DNA of 64,000 nt from UBA3910 sp964626065. GTDB taxonomy: Bacteria > Bacillota > Limnochordia > Darwinibacteriales > Darwinibacteriaceae. The notes under the pieces were generated by a model. The model saw nothing but the letters and a program-made list of their open reading frames with translations. It had not been told where the DNA came from and ran no database searches. This document shows positions 42,882-51,433 of the stretch, piece after piece (within the stretch, counting starts at the first letter, position 1; the number at the start of each line of letters is the position of its first letter). The DNA is taken from contig CAZVDE010000002.1 in the NCBI GenBank assembly GCA_964626065.1, positions 35,341-99,340 of the forward strand, in the 5' to 3' direction. Made by a program: the position numbers and the translations under genes.

Positions 42882-43712
42882 ATGAGTACTACCGTTGTTT
42901 CCCTCATCAGTATGGGTACCATGGGCGCGCTGTTCGCCCTTGGTTTAGCAGTTGCTTCAAAGAAATTTGCAGTAGAAACGGACCCTAGGGTCGATGAGAT
43001 AGAAGAAGTATTGCCCGGTGTGAACTGCGGCGCTTGTGGTTTTGCCGGCTGCCGCAGTTTTGCGGAGGGCGTTGCCTCAGGCGAGGCGCCCCCCAACGGC
43101 TGCCCGGTGGGCGGTGCTTCTGTTGCCAAATTAGTCGCGGCCATAATCGGTGTTGAATCGGATGGTCCCAAACGGAGAGTGGCTCAAGTTCTCTGTAAGG
43201 GCGGCCTGGAGGAGGCCAAGCAGCGGGGCACCTATGATGGGCCCAGGGACTGCAGAATTGCCCATGCCACCCAGGGCGGGGACAAAGTCTGCACTTACGG
43301 CTGCTTGGGCTATGGTTCCTGTGTCGATGCCTGCCCCTTTGACGCTATGTATATGGATGAAAACGGCTTGCCCGTCGTCATTGAAGAAAAATGCACCGCC
43401 TGCGGCAAGTGCGTTGAGGCCTGCCCGCGCGATATTATTATGCTGGTAGACGAGGACCAGGGCGTCCACATCCGCTGCCGTTCGCTGTTGACCGGGCGTT
43501 TTGTGCGGCAGCTCTGCTCGGTGGGCTGTATCGCCTGCCGCCGCTGCGTGCGGACTTGCCCCAGCGACGCCATTTATATGGAGGATAACCTAGCCCATAT
43601 CGATTACGATAAATGCACCAACTGCCGGGAATGCGTGGCAGTCTGCCCCACCAACACCATTGACTGGCAGGAAGGTAAGCCCCTTGTGCTGCACAAGGAA
43701 GTCGCCGGTTAG
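42882..43712 (+). CDS. rnfB: Rnf complex subunit RnfB
   Basis: A 276-residue iron-sulfur subunit that accepts electrons from ferredoxin. An N-terminal membrane helix (5-25) is followed by the 4Fe-4S domain with CGACGFAGC and a later NGCP. Four ferredoxin-type motifs then appear: CLGYGSCVDACP, CTACGKCVEACP, CIACRRCVRTCP and CTNCRECVAVCP. The high number of clusters matches clostridial RnfB. It precedes apbE by 13 bases. Confidence 0.96.
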   Translation: MSTTVVSLISMGTMGALFALGLAVASKKFAVETDPRVDEIEEVLPGVNCGACGFAGCRSFAEGVASGEAPPNGCPVGGASVAKLVAAIIGVESDGPKRRVAQVLCKGGLEEAKQRGTYDGPRDCRIAHATQGGDKVCTYGCLGYGSCVDACPFDAMYMDENGLPVVIEEKCTACGKCVEACPRDIIMLVDEDQGVHIRCRSLLTGRFVRQLCSVGCIACRRCVRTCPSDAIYMEDNLAHIDYDKCTNCRECVAVCPTNTIDWQEGKPLVLHKEVAG

Positions 43713-43725
43713 AAAGGGCGTTACT

Positions 43726-44757
43726 ATGGGTAGGAAACAGCACAATAAAAACCTACCGCTGGCCTTAGTTGTGGTGGCGGCCGCGGTGGGCCTAATCCTG
43801 ATCGGTTCTATACTCTTTCGCCCCCACGAGTTATTGGCGGAAGAAACGAGTGCGCAAAAAACGAAACTTTTGATGGATACCGTTGTTGATGTGCGGGTGG
43901 ACGCGCCCAATGCCGCGCAGCTCGTCGAGGAAGCCTTTGACGTGATGAAGCGGCTGGAACAATCCTTGTCGCGTTTTATTGAAACAAGCGAAGTGGCTTT
44001 GATCAATCAAAAGGCCGGTACATGGGTGCAGGTCAGCCCCGATACGTTTGGGCTAATCGCCCAGGGTGTGCGCATGGGCGAGCTTTCGCAGGGCGCCTTT
44101 GATGTAACTATCGGTGCGGTCTTAGATCTGTGGGGTTTCGGCGGCAAGACAAGGCAGGTCCCTAGTGCAGAAAAGCTGGGGGCCGCATTGGAGACGGTAG
44201 GTTATGGGCGGATAGAAATGGACGCCCAAGGCAGCCGGGTGCGCATTCCCGCCGGCACAACCCTAGATTTGGGCGGTATCGCCAAAGGTTATGTGGTGCA
44301 AAAGGCCACCGAAATGCTGCGGCAGGCGGGTGTAAGCAGAGCCATAATCAACGCTGGGGGAGATATTTCCGTCATCGGTAAGCGCCCCGATGGCCAGCCC
44401 TGGCGCGTGGGCGTTCAGGATCCCGCGGAGCCGGCCAGTTTGCGCTGGATCCTTGCTTTAGATGATCAGTGCATTGTGACGTCAGGCGACTATCAGCGCT
44501 ACTTCGAAGAAGATGGGCAGCGCTGGCACCACCTCCTTGATCCCAAGAGCGGTTATCCCGCCAGGGGCCTGCACAGTGTCACGGTTGTGGGTGATGACAT
44601 TGTGAGCTGCGATGCGGCGGCCACCGCCATCTTCGTTCTCGGTTGGGAAGAGGGCCGGCGGCTGGCATTGGAACTGGACGGCCTGGAAGCGATCTTAGTT
44701 GGTGAGCACGGGGAGTGGATTTCGCCCGGGTTGCAGGATAAGATTATTTCCCAATAG
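43726..44757 (+). CDS. apbE: FAD:protein FMN transferase ApbE
   Basis: A 343-residue exported enzyme with an N-terminal membrane helix (about 10-30). It hydrolyses FAD and attaches FMN through a phosphoester to threonine in target proteins. Conserved parts are SLSRFIETSEVALINQKAG, the LDLGGIAKGYVV motif, NAGGDISVIG and the late metal-binding stretch SCDAAATAIFVLG. Placed right after rnfB, it is the expected flavinylase of RnfD and RnfG, and probably of the FMN-binding protein at 61331-62020. Confidence 0.95.
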   Translation: MGRKQHNKNLPLALVVVAAAVGLILIGSILFRPHELLAEETSAQKTKLLMDTVVDVRVDAPNAAQLVEEAFDVMKRLEQSLSRFIETSEVALINQKAGTWVQVSPDTFGLIAQGVRMGELSQGAFDVTIGAVLDLWGFGGKTRQVPSAEKLGAALETVGYGRIEMDAQGSRVRIPAGTTLDLGGIAKGYVVQKATEMLRQAGVSRAIINAGGDISVIGKRPDGQPWRVGVQDPAEPASLRWILALDDQCIVTSGDYQRYFEEDGQRWHHLLDPKSGYPARGLHSVTVVGDDIVSCDAAATAIFVLGWEEGRRLALELDGLEAILVGEHGEWISPGLQDKIISQ

Positions 44758-44763
44758 AAACGC

Positions 44764-44792
44764 AAACGGATCATCGGCGATGGTCCGTTTTT
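44764..44792 (+). terminator. Terminator of the rnf-apbE operon
   Basis: AAACGGATCATCG pairs with CGATGGTCCGTTT (one G-T pair) across a very short loop and is followed by T residues to 44792. Confidence 0.75.
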
Positions 44793-44860
44793 GGTCAGCA
44801 GGGAACTGCGTTTGGGTGTGGAACAGATTATTGACAATAAATATAAAAGGAGAGATGCCT

Positions 44861-45772
44861 GTGTACGATTTAGCAATTATCGGCGGGGGCCCGGCGGGGC
44901 TGTCGGCGGGATTATATGGTGCCCGCGCCAACTTAAAAACGGTTGTCATCGAACGGGGGCTGCCTGGCGGCCAGATGCAGAACACACTGGAAATTGAAAA
45001 TTATCCGGGGGTAGGCCGGGTTGAAGGCCCCGAGCTGTCTGACCAGATGCATCAACAGGCTCTGGCGGTTGGTGTGGAATGGAAAACGGGCGAGGTCAGC
45101 GCGGTTGAACTGGAGGGCCAGCCTAAAACGATTAAGGTCGGCAGTGAAGTGATCAAGGCCCGCAGTGTCATTATTGCCAGCGGCGCACAGCCCCGCTATT
45201 TGGAGGTCCCCGGTGAAAAAGAGCTTGCGGGCAGGGGTGTCTCCTACTGTGCCACCTGTGACGGCGCTTTTTATACCGACCTCGATGTGGTGGTGGTGGG
45301 CGGGGGTGATTCCGCGGTGGAGGAAGGCATGTTCCTGACCAACTATGTGAACTCGGTGACGATCATTCACCGCCGGGATGAATTGAGGGCCCAGGCCATT
45401 TTGCAGGAACGGGCCTTTAAGAACGATCAGATCAAGTTTATTTGGGATTCGGTGGTGGAAAAGATTGAAGGGGAACAAAAGGTGAGCGGAGTATTGATTC
45501 GCAATATTAAAGATGATTCCACCAAGGTTGTGCCCTGCTCGGGCGTTTTCATCTACATCGGTTTTTACCCCAATTCGGAATATCTCAAGGGCAGCCCTAT
45601 TTTAGATGGGGAAGGCTATGTAATTGCCGGGCCGGACATGGCCACAACTATTCCCGGGGTTTTTGCAGCAGGTGATGTGCGCACTACTCCCCTGCGGCAG
45701 ATAGTCTCGGCCGCGGGTGATGGGGCCATTGCCGCCATGGAGGCCTATCACTACCTAGAGAATCTCGAATAA
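44861..45772 (+). CDS. trxB: Thioredoxin reductase
   Basis: A 303-residue low-molecular-weight thioredoxin reductase, transferring electrons from NAD(P)H through FAD and a cysteine pair to thioredoxin. FAD motif GGGPAGLSAGLYGARAN near residue 8, redox motif C130-ATC-133 in YCATCDGAFY, NAD(P)H site VVVGGGDSAVEEG, and the C-terminal FAAGDVRTTPLRQIVSAAGDGAIAA are all present. The NADPH-binding HRRDELRA motif is intact, so NADPH is plausible. GTG at 44861 is preferred because AAGGAGA lies 7 bases before it; an ATG at 44855 is almost inside the ribosome site. Confidence 0.95.
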   Translation: MYDLAIIGGGPAGLSAGLYGARANLKTVVIERGLPGGQMQNTLEIENYPGVGRVEGPELSDQMHQQALAVGVEWKTGEVSAVELEGQPKTIKVGSEVIKARSVIIASGAQPRYLEVPGEKELAGRGVSYCATCDGAFYTDLDVVVVGGGDSAVEEGMFLTNYVNSVTIIHRRDELRAQAILQERAFKNDQIKFIWDSVVEKIEGEQKVSGVLIRNIKDDSTKVVPCSGVFIYIGFYPNSEYLKGSPILDGEGYVIAGPDMATTIPGVFAAGDVRTTPLRQIVSAAGDGAIAAMEAYHYLENLE

Positions 45773-45796
45773 ATATGCTTGAACGTTAAATGATTA

Positions 45797-45847
45797 AATA
45801 CATCTTCCGGCCCGGTACCAATCGGGGCGGGAGATGTATCTTTTTTT
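45797..45847 (+). terminator. Terminator after trxB
   Basis: A long stem: ATACATCTTCC near 45797 pairs with GGGAGATGTAT ending at 45838, followed by a run of seven T at 45841-45847. Confidence 0.85.
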
Positions 45848-45894
45848 GCCTTCCCGCTTATACTAATCTAAAGACTGCGGGGAGGCGGAAACAT

Positions 45895-46731
45895 ATGCGT
45901 TGGATTATTACTGTTGTAATTGTAATGGCCCTAATTTCGCCGGTCCTGGCCCAGGCACCGCTGGTGCGGTGCGGCATGCGCGGCGAAGCTGTGCGCGAAA
46001 TTCAGGAACTCCTCGTTGAACTAGGCCATGAACTTGTAGTGGATGGAATTTTCGGAACAGAAACGGAATCTTTAGTGATGCACGTTCAGAAAGCCTTGGG
46101 CCTTGCAGCGGACGGTGTGGTGGGGCCGAAAACAAGCGCGGCATTGGACGAACTCAAACATGCTATCGTCCCCTATACGGTGCAGCAGGGCGATAATTTA
46201 ACATTGCTGGCCAGGCGTTACGAGACAACGGTCGGTACGATCGCTTCCTTTAACAGTCTCAGCAACCCCGATCGCCTTTTTCCCGGCCAAGTACTACTGA
46301 TTCCCACCGCGGCCCTGCCCGTATTTGGCCCCGGTTTGAGGCGGCAGTTGGGTTTTTCCTGGCCCGTACAGGGCACGATCAGTTCCGCTTATGGCTATCG
46401 CGTTCACCCGGTAACAAAGAGGCGTCATTTCCACGGCGGAATTGACATCGCCGTACCCGTGGGGACACCGGTGCGGGCGGCGCAGGCGGGCCGGGTGCTT
46501 CGGGCCGGTTCCGCGGGGAGCTTCGGCTTGGCGGTTGTTTTGGATCACGGTCAGGAAGTCACAACTTGGTACGGCCATAACTCTAAACTGGCGGTGCGGG
46601 CAGGGGACTCTGTTCAGCGGGGCCAGATTATTGCTTATTCCGGGCGTACCGGTGTAGCCACCGGGCCGCACCTTGATTTTCGCATTAAAATAAGGGATCA
46701 AACGGTTGATCCCTTAGAATACCTGCCTTAA
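45895..46731 (+). CDS. M23 (LytM-type) endopeptidase with peptidoglycan-binding and LysM domains
   Basis: A 278-residue exported protein. A signal peptide covers 1-20 (VIVMALISPVLAQA). A peptidoglycan-binding type 1 domain (about 25-85, REIQELLVELGHELVVDGIFG) is followed by a LysM domain (90-135, YTVQQGDNLTLLARRYETTVGTI) and the M23 peptidase domain (about 165-278). Zinc motifs are in HFHGGIDIAVPVGTPV and YGHNSK; TGVATGPHLDFRI holds the last HxH-type ligand. It should cut peptide stems or crosslinks of peptidoglycan. The ATG at 45895 follows GGGGAGG. Its stop directly abuts the convergent CsoR-family gene. Confidence 0.93.
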   Translation: MRWIITVVIVMALISPVLAQAPLVRCGMRGEAVREIQELLVELGHELVVDGIFGTETESLVMHVQKALGLAADGVVGPKTSAALDELKHAIVPYTVQQGDNLTLLARRYETTVGTIASFNSLSNPDRLFPGQVLLIPTAALPVFGPGLRRQLGFSWPVQGTISSAYGYRVHPVTKRRHFHGGIDIAVPVGTPVRAAQAGRVLRAGSAGSFGLAVVLDHGQEVTTWYGHNSKLAVRAGDSVQRGQIIAYSGRTGVATGPHLDFRIKIRDQTVDPLEYLP

Positions 46732-47007
46732 TCATTTTAAGAGCCGATCTAAAGCATTCAATAATTCCTGCAGTGCCTCTTCTTCGTTTTCTCCCCGGGC
46801 CAAGGCCTCGCGCAGGCAGGTTGTGGAAAACCTGTTGAAAATGACCTTGCCCACCTGGGCCAGCGCGCCCCGAGCCGCGGCGATCTGTGTCAGGATTTCG
46901 GCACAGGGTTCTTCATCCTCCACCATGCGCTGAACACCCTTGATCTGGCCTTCAATACGATTTAGGCGCTGGATCACGTTCGTCTTGTTTTTCCGGCCCA
47001 ATCCCAT
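46732..47007 (-). CDS. CsoR/FrmR-family (DUF156) transcriptional repressor, lacking the usual metal-ligand His
   Basis: A 91-residue all-helical repressor. VIQRLNRIEGQIKGVQRMVEDEEPCAEIL is the family core; the two conserved cysteines are C35 and C64. Copper-sensing members have a His four residues before the second cysteine (H-x3-C), but here that position is Phe (F60-S-T-T-C64), so copper sensing is unlikely. A two-cysteine pattern fits persulfide/sulfide sensors (CstR-like) or formaldehyde-type sensors; I cannot choose. The ATG at 47007 is chosen because the promoter's -10 overlaps the only earlier ATG, and AAAAAGGG precedes it. Confidence 0.85.
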   Translation of the reverse strand: MGLGRKNKTNVIQRLNRIEGQIKGVQRMVEDEEPCAEILTQIAAARGALAQVGKVIFNRFSTTCLREALARGENEEEALQELLNALDRLLK

Positions 47008-47023
47008 CACCCTTTTTCTTTTG

Positions 47024-47052
47024 ATCATAAACTTTAGCCTCGGTAGTGTCAA
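47024..47052 (-). promoter_or_regulatory. Promoter of the CsoR-family gene
   Basis: On the minus strand TTGACA (47052-47047), a 17-bp spacer, TATGAT (47029-47024). The -10 covers the ATG at 47028, which rules out that codon as start. The adjacent region is a likely operator for autoregulation. Confidence 0.7.
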
Positions 47053-47134
47053 ACCAATGTTTTTTACATCTGCTGCGCATTTTCGCAAGGGAAAAGGCCG
47101 CTTAAGGCGAAACTAAGCGAAGAGGTGATCGCCA

Positions 47135-48025
47135 GTGATTGCTTGTGTGCAGATGAAATTACGGGCAGAGGATTATCGGGCCGAGGCCAACTTTTCTGCA
47201 AAAATAATGGGCATCATGGAACGTATCCGCCAAGAATCGGGTGCGGGGCCCCTTTTGGCCGTTTTCCCCGAACATATCGGTACGTTTTGCCTTTTGTGCG
47301 GCGCCCCCGAGCGGGTGTGGTCCAAAAACAGCTTCGCCGCCGCCAGCAAAGCGCTGCTGTTTGGTAACTTCCCCTCCGCCGGTTATCATTTGCTTGCCCA
47401 TCGGGTTTCGCCGGTACGGGCCCTACTCCTGGCCCGGGCAGCTGAGACAGAAAGAATTTATCTTTCTACGTTTATCCGGGCGGCCCGGGAATACGGGGCT
47501 TGGATTGTGGCCGGTTCGGCCATTTTGCGCTGGGGCGAAACGAGTCGAGTTTATAATACTGCGCCGGTTATTACCCCGACCGGGCATGTGATCTACCGCC
47601 AGCACAAGGTAAACTTAGTGGAAATGGAAGGACGCGGCGGCCTGGACATTGAAGGGGCCCCGTTAAATTACATGAGTGTGGTGCAGAGCCCCTTCGGCAA
47701 TCTAGGGGTGGCCATCTGCTTGGATGCCTTTTCTGCCCCGGTGCGCGAGCGGTTGGGGGGGCTGGGCGCGGAAATCCTGATTCAGCCCTCTGCCAACAAC
47801 CATCCCTGGAATGAGTGGCAGCAGAAGGATTGGTTGCGCAGCAGTTATGCGGCTGTTGTTGAAAACGGCGAATTTCCCTTGGCGGTGAACCCCATGCTCG
47901 TCGGCGGCCTATGGGATTTAGTTTTCGCGGGGCAGTCGAGCATTATCACCGCTCAGGGCTATGCGGCCAGGGCGCAAACCCCTGACCGGGAAGAAATTTT
48001 ACTGTATCGAACCCAAGAAGGATAG
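47135..48025 (+). CDS. Nitrilase-superfamily carbon-nitrogen hydrolase
   Basis: A 296-residue amidase/nitrilase-fold enzyme. The Glu-Lys-Cys triad is visible: Glu in FPEH, Lys in RQHKVNLVEME and Cys in GVAICLDAF. The sequence is otherwise divergent (a Trp-rich tail, LRSSYAAVVENGEFPLAVNPMLVGGLW), so the substrate (amide, nitrile, N-carbamoyl amine) cannot be inferred. The GTG at 47135 follows GAGGTGA. Its last 27 bases overlap the alr gene on the other strand. Confidence 0.9.
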   Translation: MIACVQMKLRAEDYRAEANFSAKIMGIMERIRQESGAGPLLAVFPEHIGTFCLLCGAPERVWSKNSFAAASKALLFGNFPSAGYHLLAHRVSPVRALLLARAAETERIYLSTFIRAAREYGAWIVAGSAILRWGETSRVYNTAPVITPTGHVIYRQHKVNLVEMEGRGGLDIEGAPLNYMSVVQSPFGNLGVAICLDAFSAPVRERLGGLGAEILIQPSANNHPWNEWQQKDWLRSSYAAVVENGEFPLAVNPMLVGGLWDLVFAGQSSIITAQGYAARAQTPDREEILLYRTQEG

Positions 48026-49174
48026 GCGGCCGTTGAGTGCCACATACTTGATCTCGCCCCGCCGTAAATAAATGCGCGGCAGGCTCTGGGAGGCGGTTAC
48101 GCGGCGCATCGAAACGCAGAGCGCATCCCCCGCCTGTAATTCGTCTGCTGCGCTTAAATCCACACAGGTCAGGCCCATGCCGATCCGGCCTAAGATGGGC
48201 AGGGGCGTTGCTTGCCAAGAAACGTCGGGCCGCGTGGGCTGAAATAATTTGCCCACAGCCTCTTTGATTTGGCGCCAGGGGGCTGTTTCCGGTTCCATGT
48301 GTAGGCCGTGGCCATAGCCAAGGGCGATGATGCCCGCTTTTAGGGGCCGGCGGACGCGGTAGCTTTTGCCGTAACCGATTGTCTGGCCTTTGGAAAAATT
48401 GCGGATTTGGATAATGCGTGCCTTACAGGCCCAGGTGGGCAAAAGCCGCCAGGACGGATCTAAAGGCAGGGGCGTCTGCCCGTAGAGAAGGGTGCCGATG
48501 CGTACTAAGTCCAGGTGGCTTTGGGGCAGCGTTAAGAAGGCCGCACTGCTGGCGGCATGCCAATGCAGATTGTGCCAGCCTTCCTCCGCAAATCTCCCGC
48601 GTATATCCAGCAGCCTTCCTAACTGCCGTTCCGTGAAACTTGGATCATGGAAGGCGGAAGAAAAATGGGTGAACACCCCCTGCAGCCTTAACCAGGGGGT
48701 GTTTTTGATCAGGCGCGCCAGCTTGACCGCCTCCTGCGGGGCGGCCCCCAAACGGCCGAAGCCGGTATCAATTTTTAATTCAACTGCGATGGGCTGTCTG
48801 TTTTGCCGCGCCCCTTCCTTCAGCTGTATAATTGATTCCGCTGTCGCCACCGTGGGAATCAGCCTGTGTTTTACAACCAAGGGGACCTGGCTTGCAAGGG
48901 GAGGGGTCAAGAGCAAAATTGAAGCACCCCGAGCGGCCCGCGCAACGGGCAGGGCCTCGTCAACCGTACTCACTGCCAGCTTTTGATACCCCAACGTCTG
49001 CAAAAAAACGGCCACCGCGGGTGCGCCATGGCCGTATGCGTCGCCCTTTAGAACCGGCAGGATGGGAACCCGGCAGTGTCTTTCCAGCTCTGTTAGATTG
49101 GCCTGTAAGTGATCTAAGTTGACCTCAACCCAGGCGGAAAAATTTAACCGGGTCGTTTGAAGCTGCGCATCCAT
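47999..49174 (-). CDS. alr: Alanine racemase
   Basis: A 391-residue PLP enzyme that makes D-alanine for peptidoglycan. The N-terminal barrel carries the PLP lysine in PVLKGDAYGHG; ELKIDTGFGRLG and GVFTHFSSA follow. The C-terminal domain is divergent: GYGKSY keeps the catalytic tyrosine region, but the usual GYADG is GYGHG, and the usual GRICMDQ is GRIGMGLT. Activity is expected but the active-site variations deserve note. The ATG at 49174 overlaps the end of the FemX-like gene by 31 bases, so the pair is co-transcribed. Confidence 0.9.
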   Translation of the reverse strand: MDAQLQTTRLNFSAWVEVNLDHLQANLTELERHCRVPILPVLKGDAYGHGAPAVAVFLQTLGYQKLAVSTVDEALPVARAARGASILLLTPPLASQVPLVVKHRLIPTVATAESIIQLKEGARQNRQPIAVELKIDTGFGRLGAAPQEAVKLARLIKNTPWLRLQGVFTHFSSAFHDPSFTERQLGRLLDIRGRFAEEGWHNLHWHAASSAAFLTLPQSHLDLVRIGTLLYGQTPLPLDPSWRLLPTWACKARIIQIRNFSKGQTIGYGKSYRVRRPLKAGIIALGYGHGLHMEPETAPWRQIKEAVGKLFQPTRPDVSWQATPLPILGRIGMGLTCVDLSAADELQAGDALCVSMRRVTASQSLPRIYLRRGEIKYVALNGRLSFLGSIQ

Positions 49175-50193
49175 TGATGGGCCCGGAGGCCTTGCCGCCA
49201 CAGCAGATACCCCCCTTTAGAAATGGGCAGGTCGTATTCGCCCACATACTCCTCCAGCTGCGCCCCGAACCCCTCCTTGAAGCGATACAGCCCGTACAGG
49301 GGATGTTCCGGATCGAGGTTGCCCGATACTCCGCGAAAATCATAGATTCGACAGCCCAGGCTTTTCGCGAACTGAATCATTTCCCATTGAATCAGGCTTG
49401 ATGCCTGCAGGTTGCGGTTTTCGCTGCTGGAGGCGCCATACACATACCAGGCCCGCCTGCCCAATGTAAAGAGGATGGCGCCTGCCAGGGCAGTGCGCTC
49501 GTGAAAAGCCAGAAAATAATGGGCCAGTTTATGCTCAACAAGTTCTTCCCAGAGCGTATGAAAATACGCCGGGGGGCGGACGGTGAAACGGTCCCGCTCC
49601 GCCGTCTCCTGCAGCAGCAGATAAAAATCATCCACTTGAGCCCTATCTTTGACCCGAAACACCGAAACGTCCTTGCGCATCGCATAACGGACGTTATAGC
49701 GCGTTTTGCTCTTCATCTGCATCAGCAGACTCTCCGCCGAGGGGCCCAAATCCAAAGTCATGACAAAGCGCGGCTGCGTTCCGCCAAAGTCAAGGCCGGT
49801 ATCTAGGCGGATTAGGTTGTTTTGCGCCGCCAGTCCGGGCCAAGCGGTGTCACCACTGTCAATGGCCGGATCCATTTTCCATGCTAACGCCTTTTTGCGG
49901 CGGCATAACCGCGCCCCCTCTTGCAGTAGGGCCTCCAAGGCTGCCGGCGTAGAATAAAGTGGGCCCCTGGGCGAATAGGCAATCGTGGCGGGTAAGGGGG
50001 CAAGTTTTTTGTACAATATTAAGGCGGCGGCCTGTATCCTGCCCGAATCCTGCACGGCCAGGGGAAAATAATTCCACCCGTGGCTCGCCTTAAGCCGCCC
50101 CCAGTGCGTAGTCTGCAGCACATCTCCTAGGGGGTGGGCAGCCACGTAGTGATTGAAGAGGTTTTCACGCTCGAAGAAAAGCTTAGCTTCCAT
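49144..50193 (-). CDS. FemAB-family peptidoglycan bridge aminoacyltransferase (FemX-like)
   Basis: A 349-residue Fem-type transferase with two GNAT-like subdomains, adding an amino acid from tRNA to lipid II. Recognisable pieces: HPLGDVLQTTHWGRLKASHGW at the N-terminus, MQMKSKTRYNVRYAMRKDV, and the C-terminal YDFRGVSGNLDPEHPLYGLYRFKEGFGAQLEEYVGEYDL. The ATG at 50193 follows AAAAAGGAGG. The gene precedes alr and overlaps it, which supports a cell wall role. The amino acid added cannot be told from the sequence. Confidence 0.92.
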   Translation of the reverse strand: MEAKLFFERENLFNHYVAAHPLGDVLQTTHWGRLKASHGWNYFPLAVQDSGRIQAAALILYKKLAPLPATIAYSPRGPLYSTPAALEALLQEGARLCRRKKALAWKMDPAIDSGDTAWPGLAAQNNLIRLDTGLDFGGTQPRFVMTLDLGPSAESLLMQMKSKTRYNVRYAMRKDVSVFRVKDRAQVDDFYLLLQETAERDRFTVRPPAYFHTLWEELVEHKLAHYFLAFHERTALAGAILFTLGRRAWYVYGASSSENRNLQASSLIQWEMIQFAKSLGCRIYDFRGVSGNLDPEHPLYGLYRFKEGFGAQLEEYVGEYDLPISKGGYLLWRQGLRAHQWMRSFKRPG

Positions 50194-50280
50194 GATCGGC
50201 CTCCTTTTTACTACCATATTCAGTATATGTACTAATTAGCGCCGTCAATACGTATTTATTCTTAGGGAAGGGGGAGAGGG

Positions 50281-51429
50281 ATGCGCCGCTTTACTGTTTT
50301 GCTTTGCTTTGTCGTTTTGTCTGTCTTAGGTTTCCCCTCTGTTTTGGAGGCCTTGACACCCGTTCCGGAGCTGAGCGCTATCGCCTATGTATTATATGAT
50401 GGAGACTATGATTATTTAATTGCCTCCAAAAATGCTGAGCAAAAGCGCTCGATTGCTAGTTTGACCAAGATCATGACACTGCTGTGCGCAATTGATTTGG
50501 TGGAACGGGGCGAACTTAAACTTGACGCCATCATTACTGCCAGCGCTAAAGCGGCCAGCCGGGACGGTACCCAGATCAGGCTGCGCGCCGGGGATCGTTT
50601 TACGTTAGAAGAACTGCTTTATGCCACAGCCTTGGTCTCCGCCAACGATGCCGCGGTGGCGCTGGCGGAATATGTGGCCGGTTCGGAAGCGCAGTTTTGC
50701 CGGTTGATGAATGAAAAGGCAAAACAGCTGGGCCTAGAGGATACCAACTACGTGGACTGCACAGGCCTGCTTTCCATTTTCAGCAACAACTATTCCACAG
50801 CGCTGGATCAGGCCCGGCTGCTGCAGATTGCTTTGGGCTCCGATCTATTTCGCCGCATTATTTCTACGGCCGAATACGATCTGAAGGCGCAGGGCCGCAA
50901 AATCGTCAACACCCATCCTTTGTTGGGCCAATCGGGGGTGGAAGGGGGTAAAACGGGTGCTACCACACCGGCGGGCCACACGCTAGCAACTTCCGTACTG
51001 CATCAAGAGCGGCGCTTGATTTCGGTTATCCTCGGGGCGCGCAGCAGGGATGTACGCAACCAAGAAGCAAGCCTGCTCCACGAGTGGGCACAAGAAAACC
51101 TGGTTGGTTTGATTTCCAAGGAGCAGATACTTACGCCCGTTTTGGTTCCCGATGGAGTTGAACATGAAATCAACGGGGTTTTGGCAGCTGACTTTTCCAT
51201 TGTGGCTGTGCAGGAGAGTGATTTGGACTTTAAAACTAAAGTTAAACTTCTGCCCGGCCTGCGGGCGCCCGTTGAGCGCGGTGACAAAGTGGGCGAACTC
51301 ATTGTCTACAGGGAAAATCGAGAATTTACCCGCCTAGACATTGTGGCTCGCCAGGGCACGGGCCTGGCCTCCTGGCTGAGGCGTGTTTTTAATCTCTTCA
51401 TTCATTTTTTCAAAAAGTTAGGCAGGTGA
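50281..51429 (+). CDS. D-alanyl-D-alanine carboxypeptidase, DacF/PBP5 family
   Basis: A 382-residue penicillin-binding protein 5/6-type carboxypeptidase that trims the terminal D-alanine of peptidoglycan. A signal peptide covers 1-24. The catalytic motifs are S60-L-T-K63 (RSIASLTKIMT), SAND (the SxN triad), and GGKTGATT (KTG). A C-terminal beta domain (about 280-345) and an amphipathic membrane-binding tail (WLRRVFNLFIHFFKKLGR) match the family. Followed 4 bases later by a SpoVD-type PBP, it is likely the sporulation-linked DacF, but DacA/DacB cannot be excluded. GGGGGAGAGGG precedes the ATG. Confidence 0.93.
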   Translation: MRRFTVLLCFVVLSVLGFPSVLEALTPVPELSAIAYVLYDGDYDYLIASKNAEQKRSIASLTKIMTLLCAIDLVERGELKLDAIITASAKAASRDGTQIRLRAGDRFTLEELLYATALVSANDAAVALAEYVAGSEAQFCRLMNEKAKQLGLEDTNYVDCTGLLSIFSNNYSTALDQARLLQIALGSDLFRRIISTAEYDLKAQGRKIVNTHPLLGQSGVEGGKTGATTPAGHTLATSVLHQERRLISVILGARSRDVRNQEASLLHEWAQENLVGLISKEQILTPVLVPDGVEHEINGVLAADFSIVAVQESDLDFKTKVKLLPGLRAPVERGDKVGELIVYRENREFTRLDIVARQGTGLASWLRRVFNLFIHFFKKLGR

Positions 51430-51433
51430 TGGG

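Noticed and set aside
50180..50240. CATAT-TCAGT-ATATG dyad between the FemX-like and dacF-like genes, and a TTGACG/TATACT pair on the minus strand
   Set aside because: The promoter-like pair has only 15 bp spacing and the dyad is short and A+T-rich; chance is likely.
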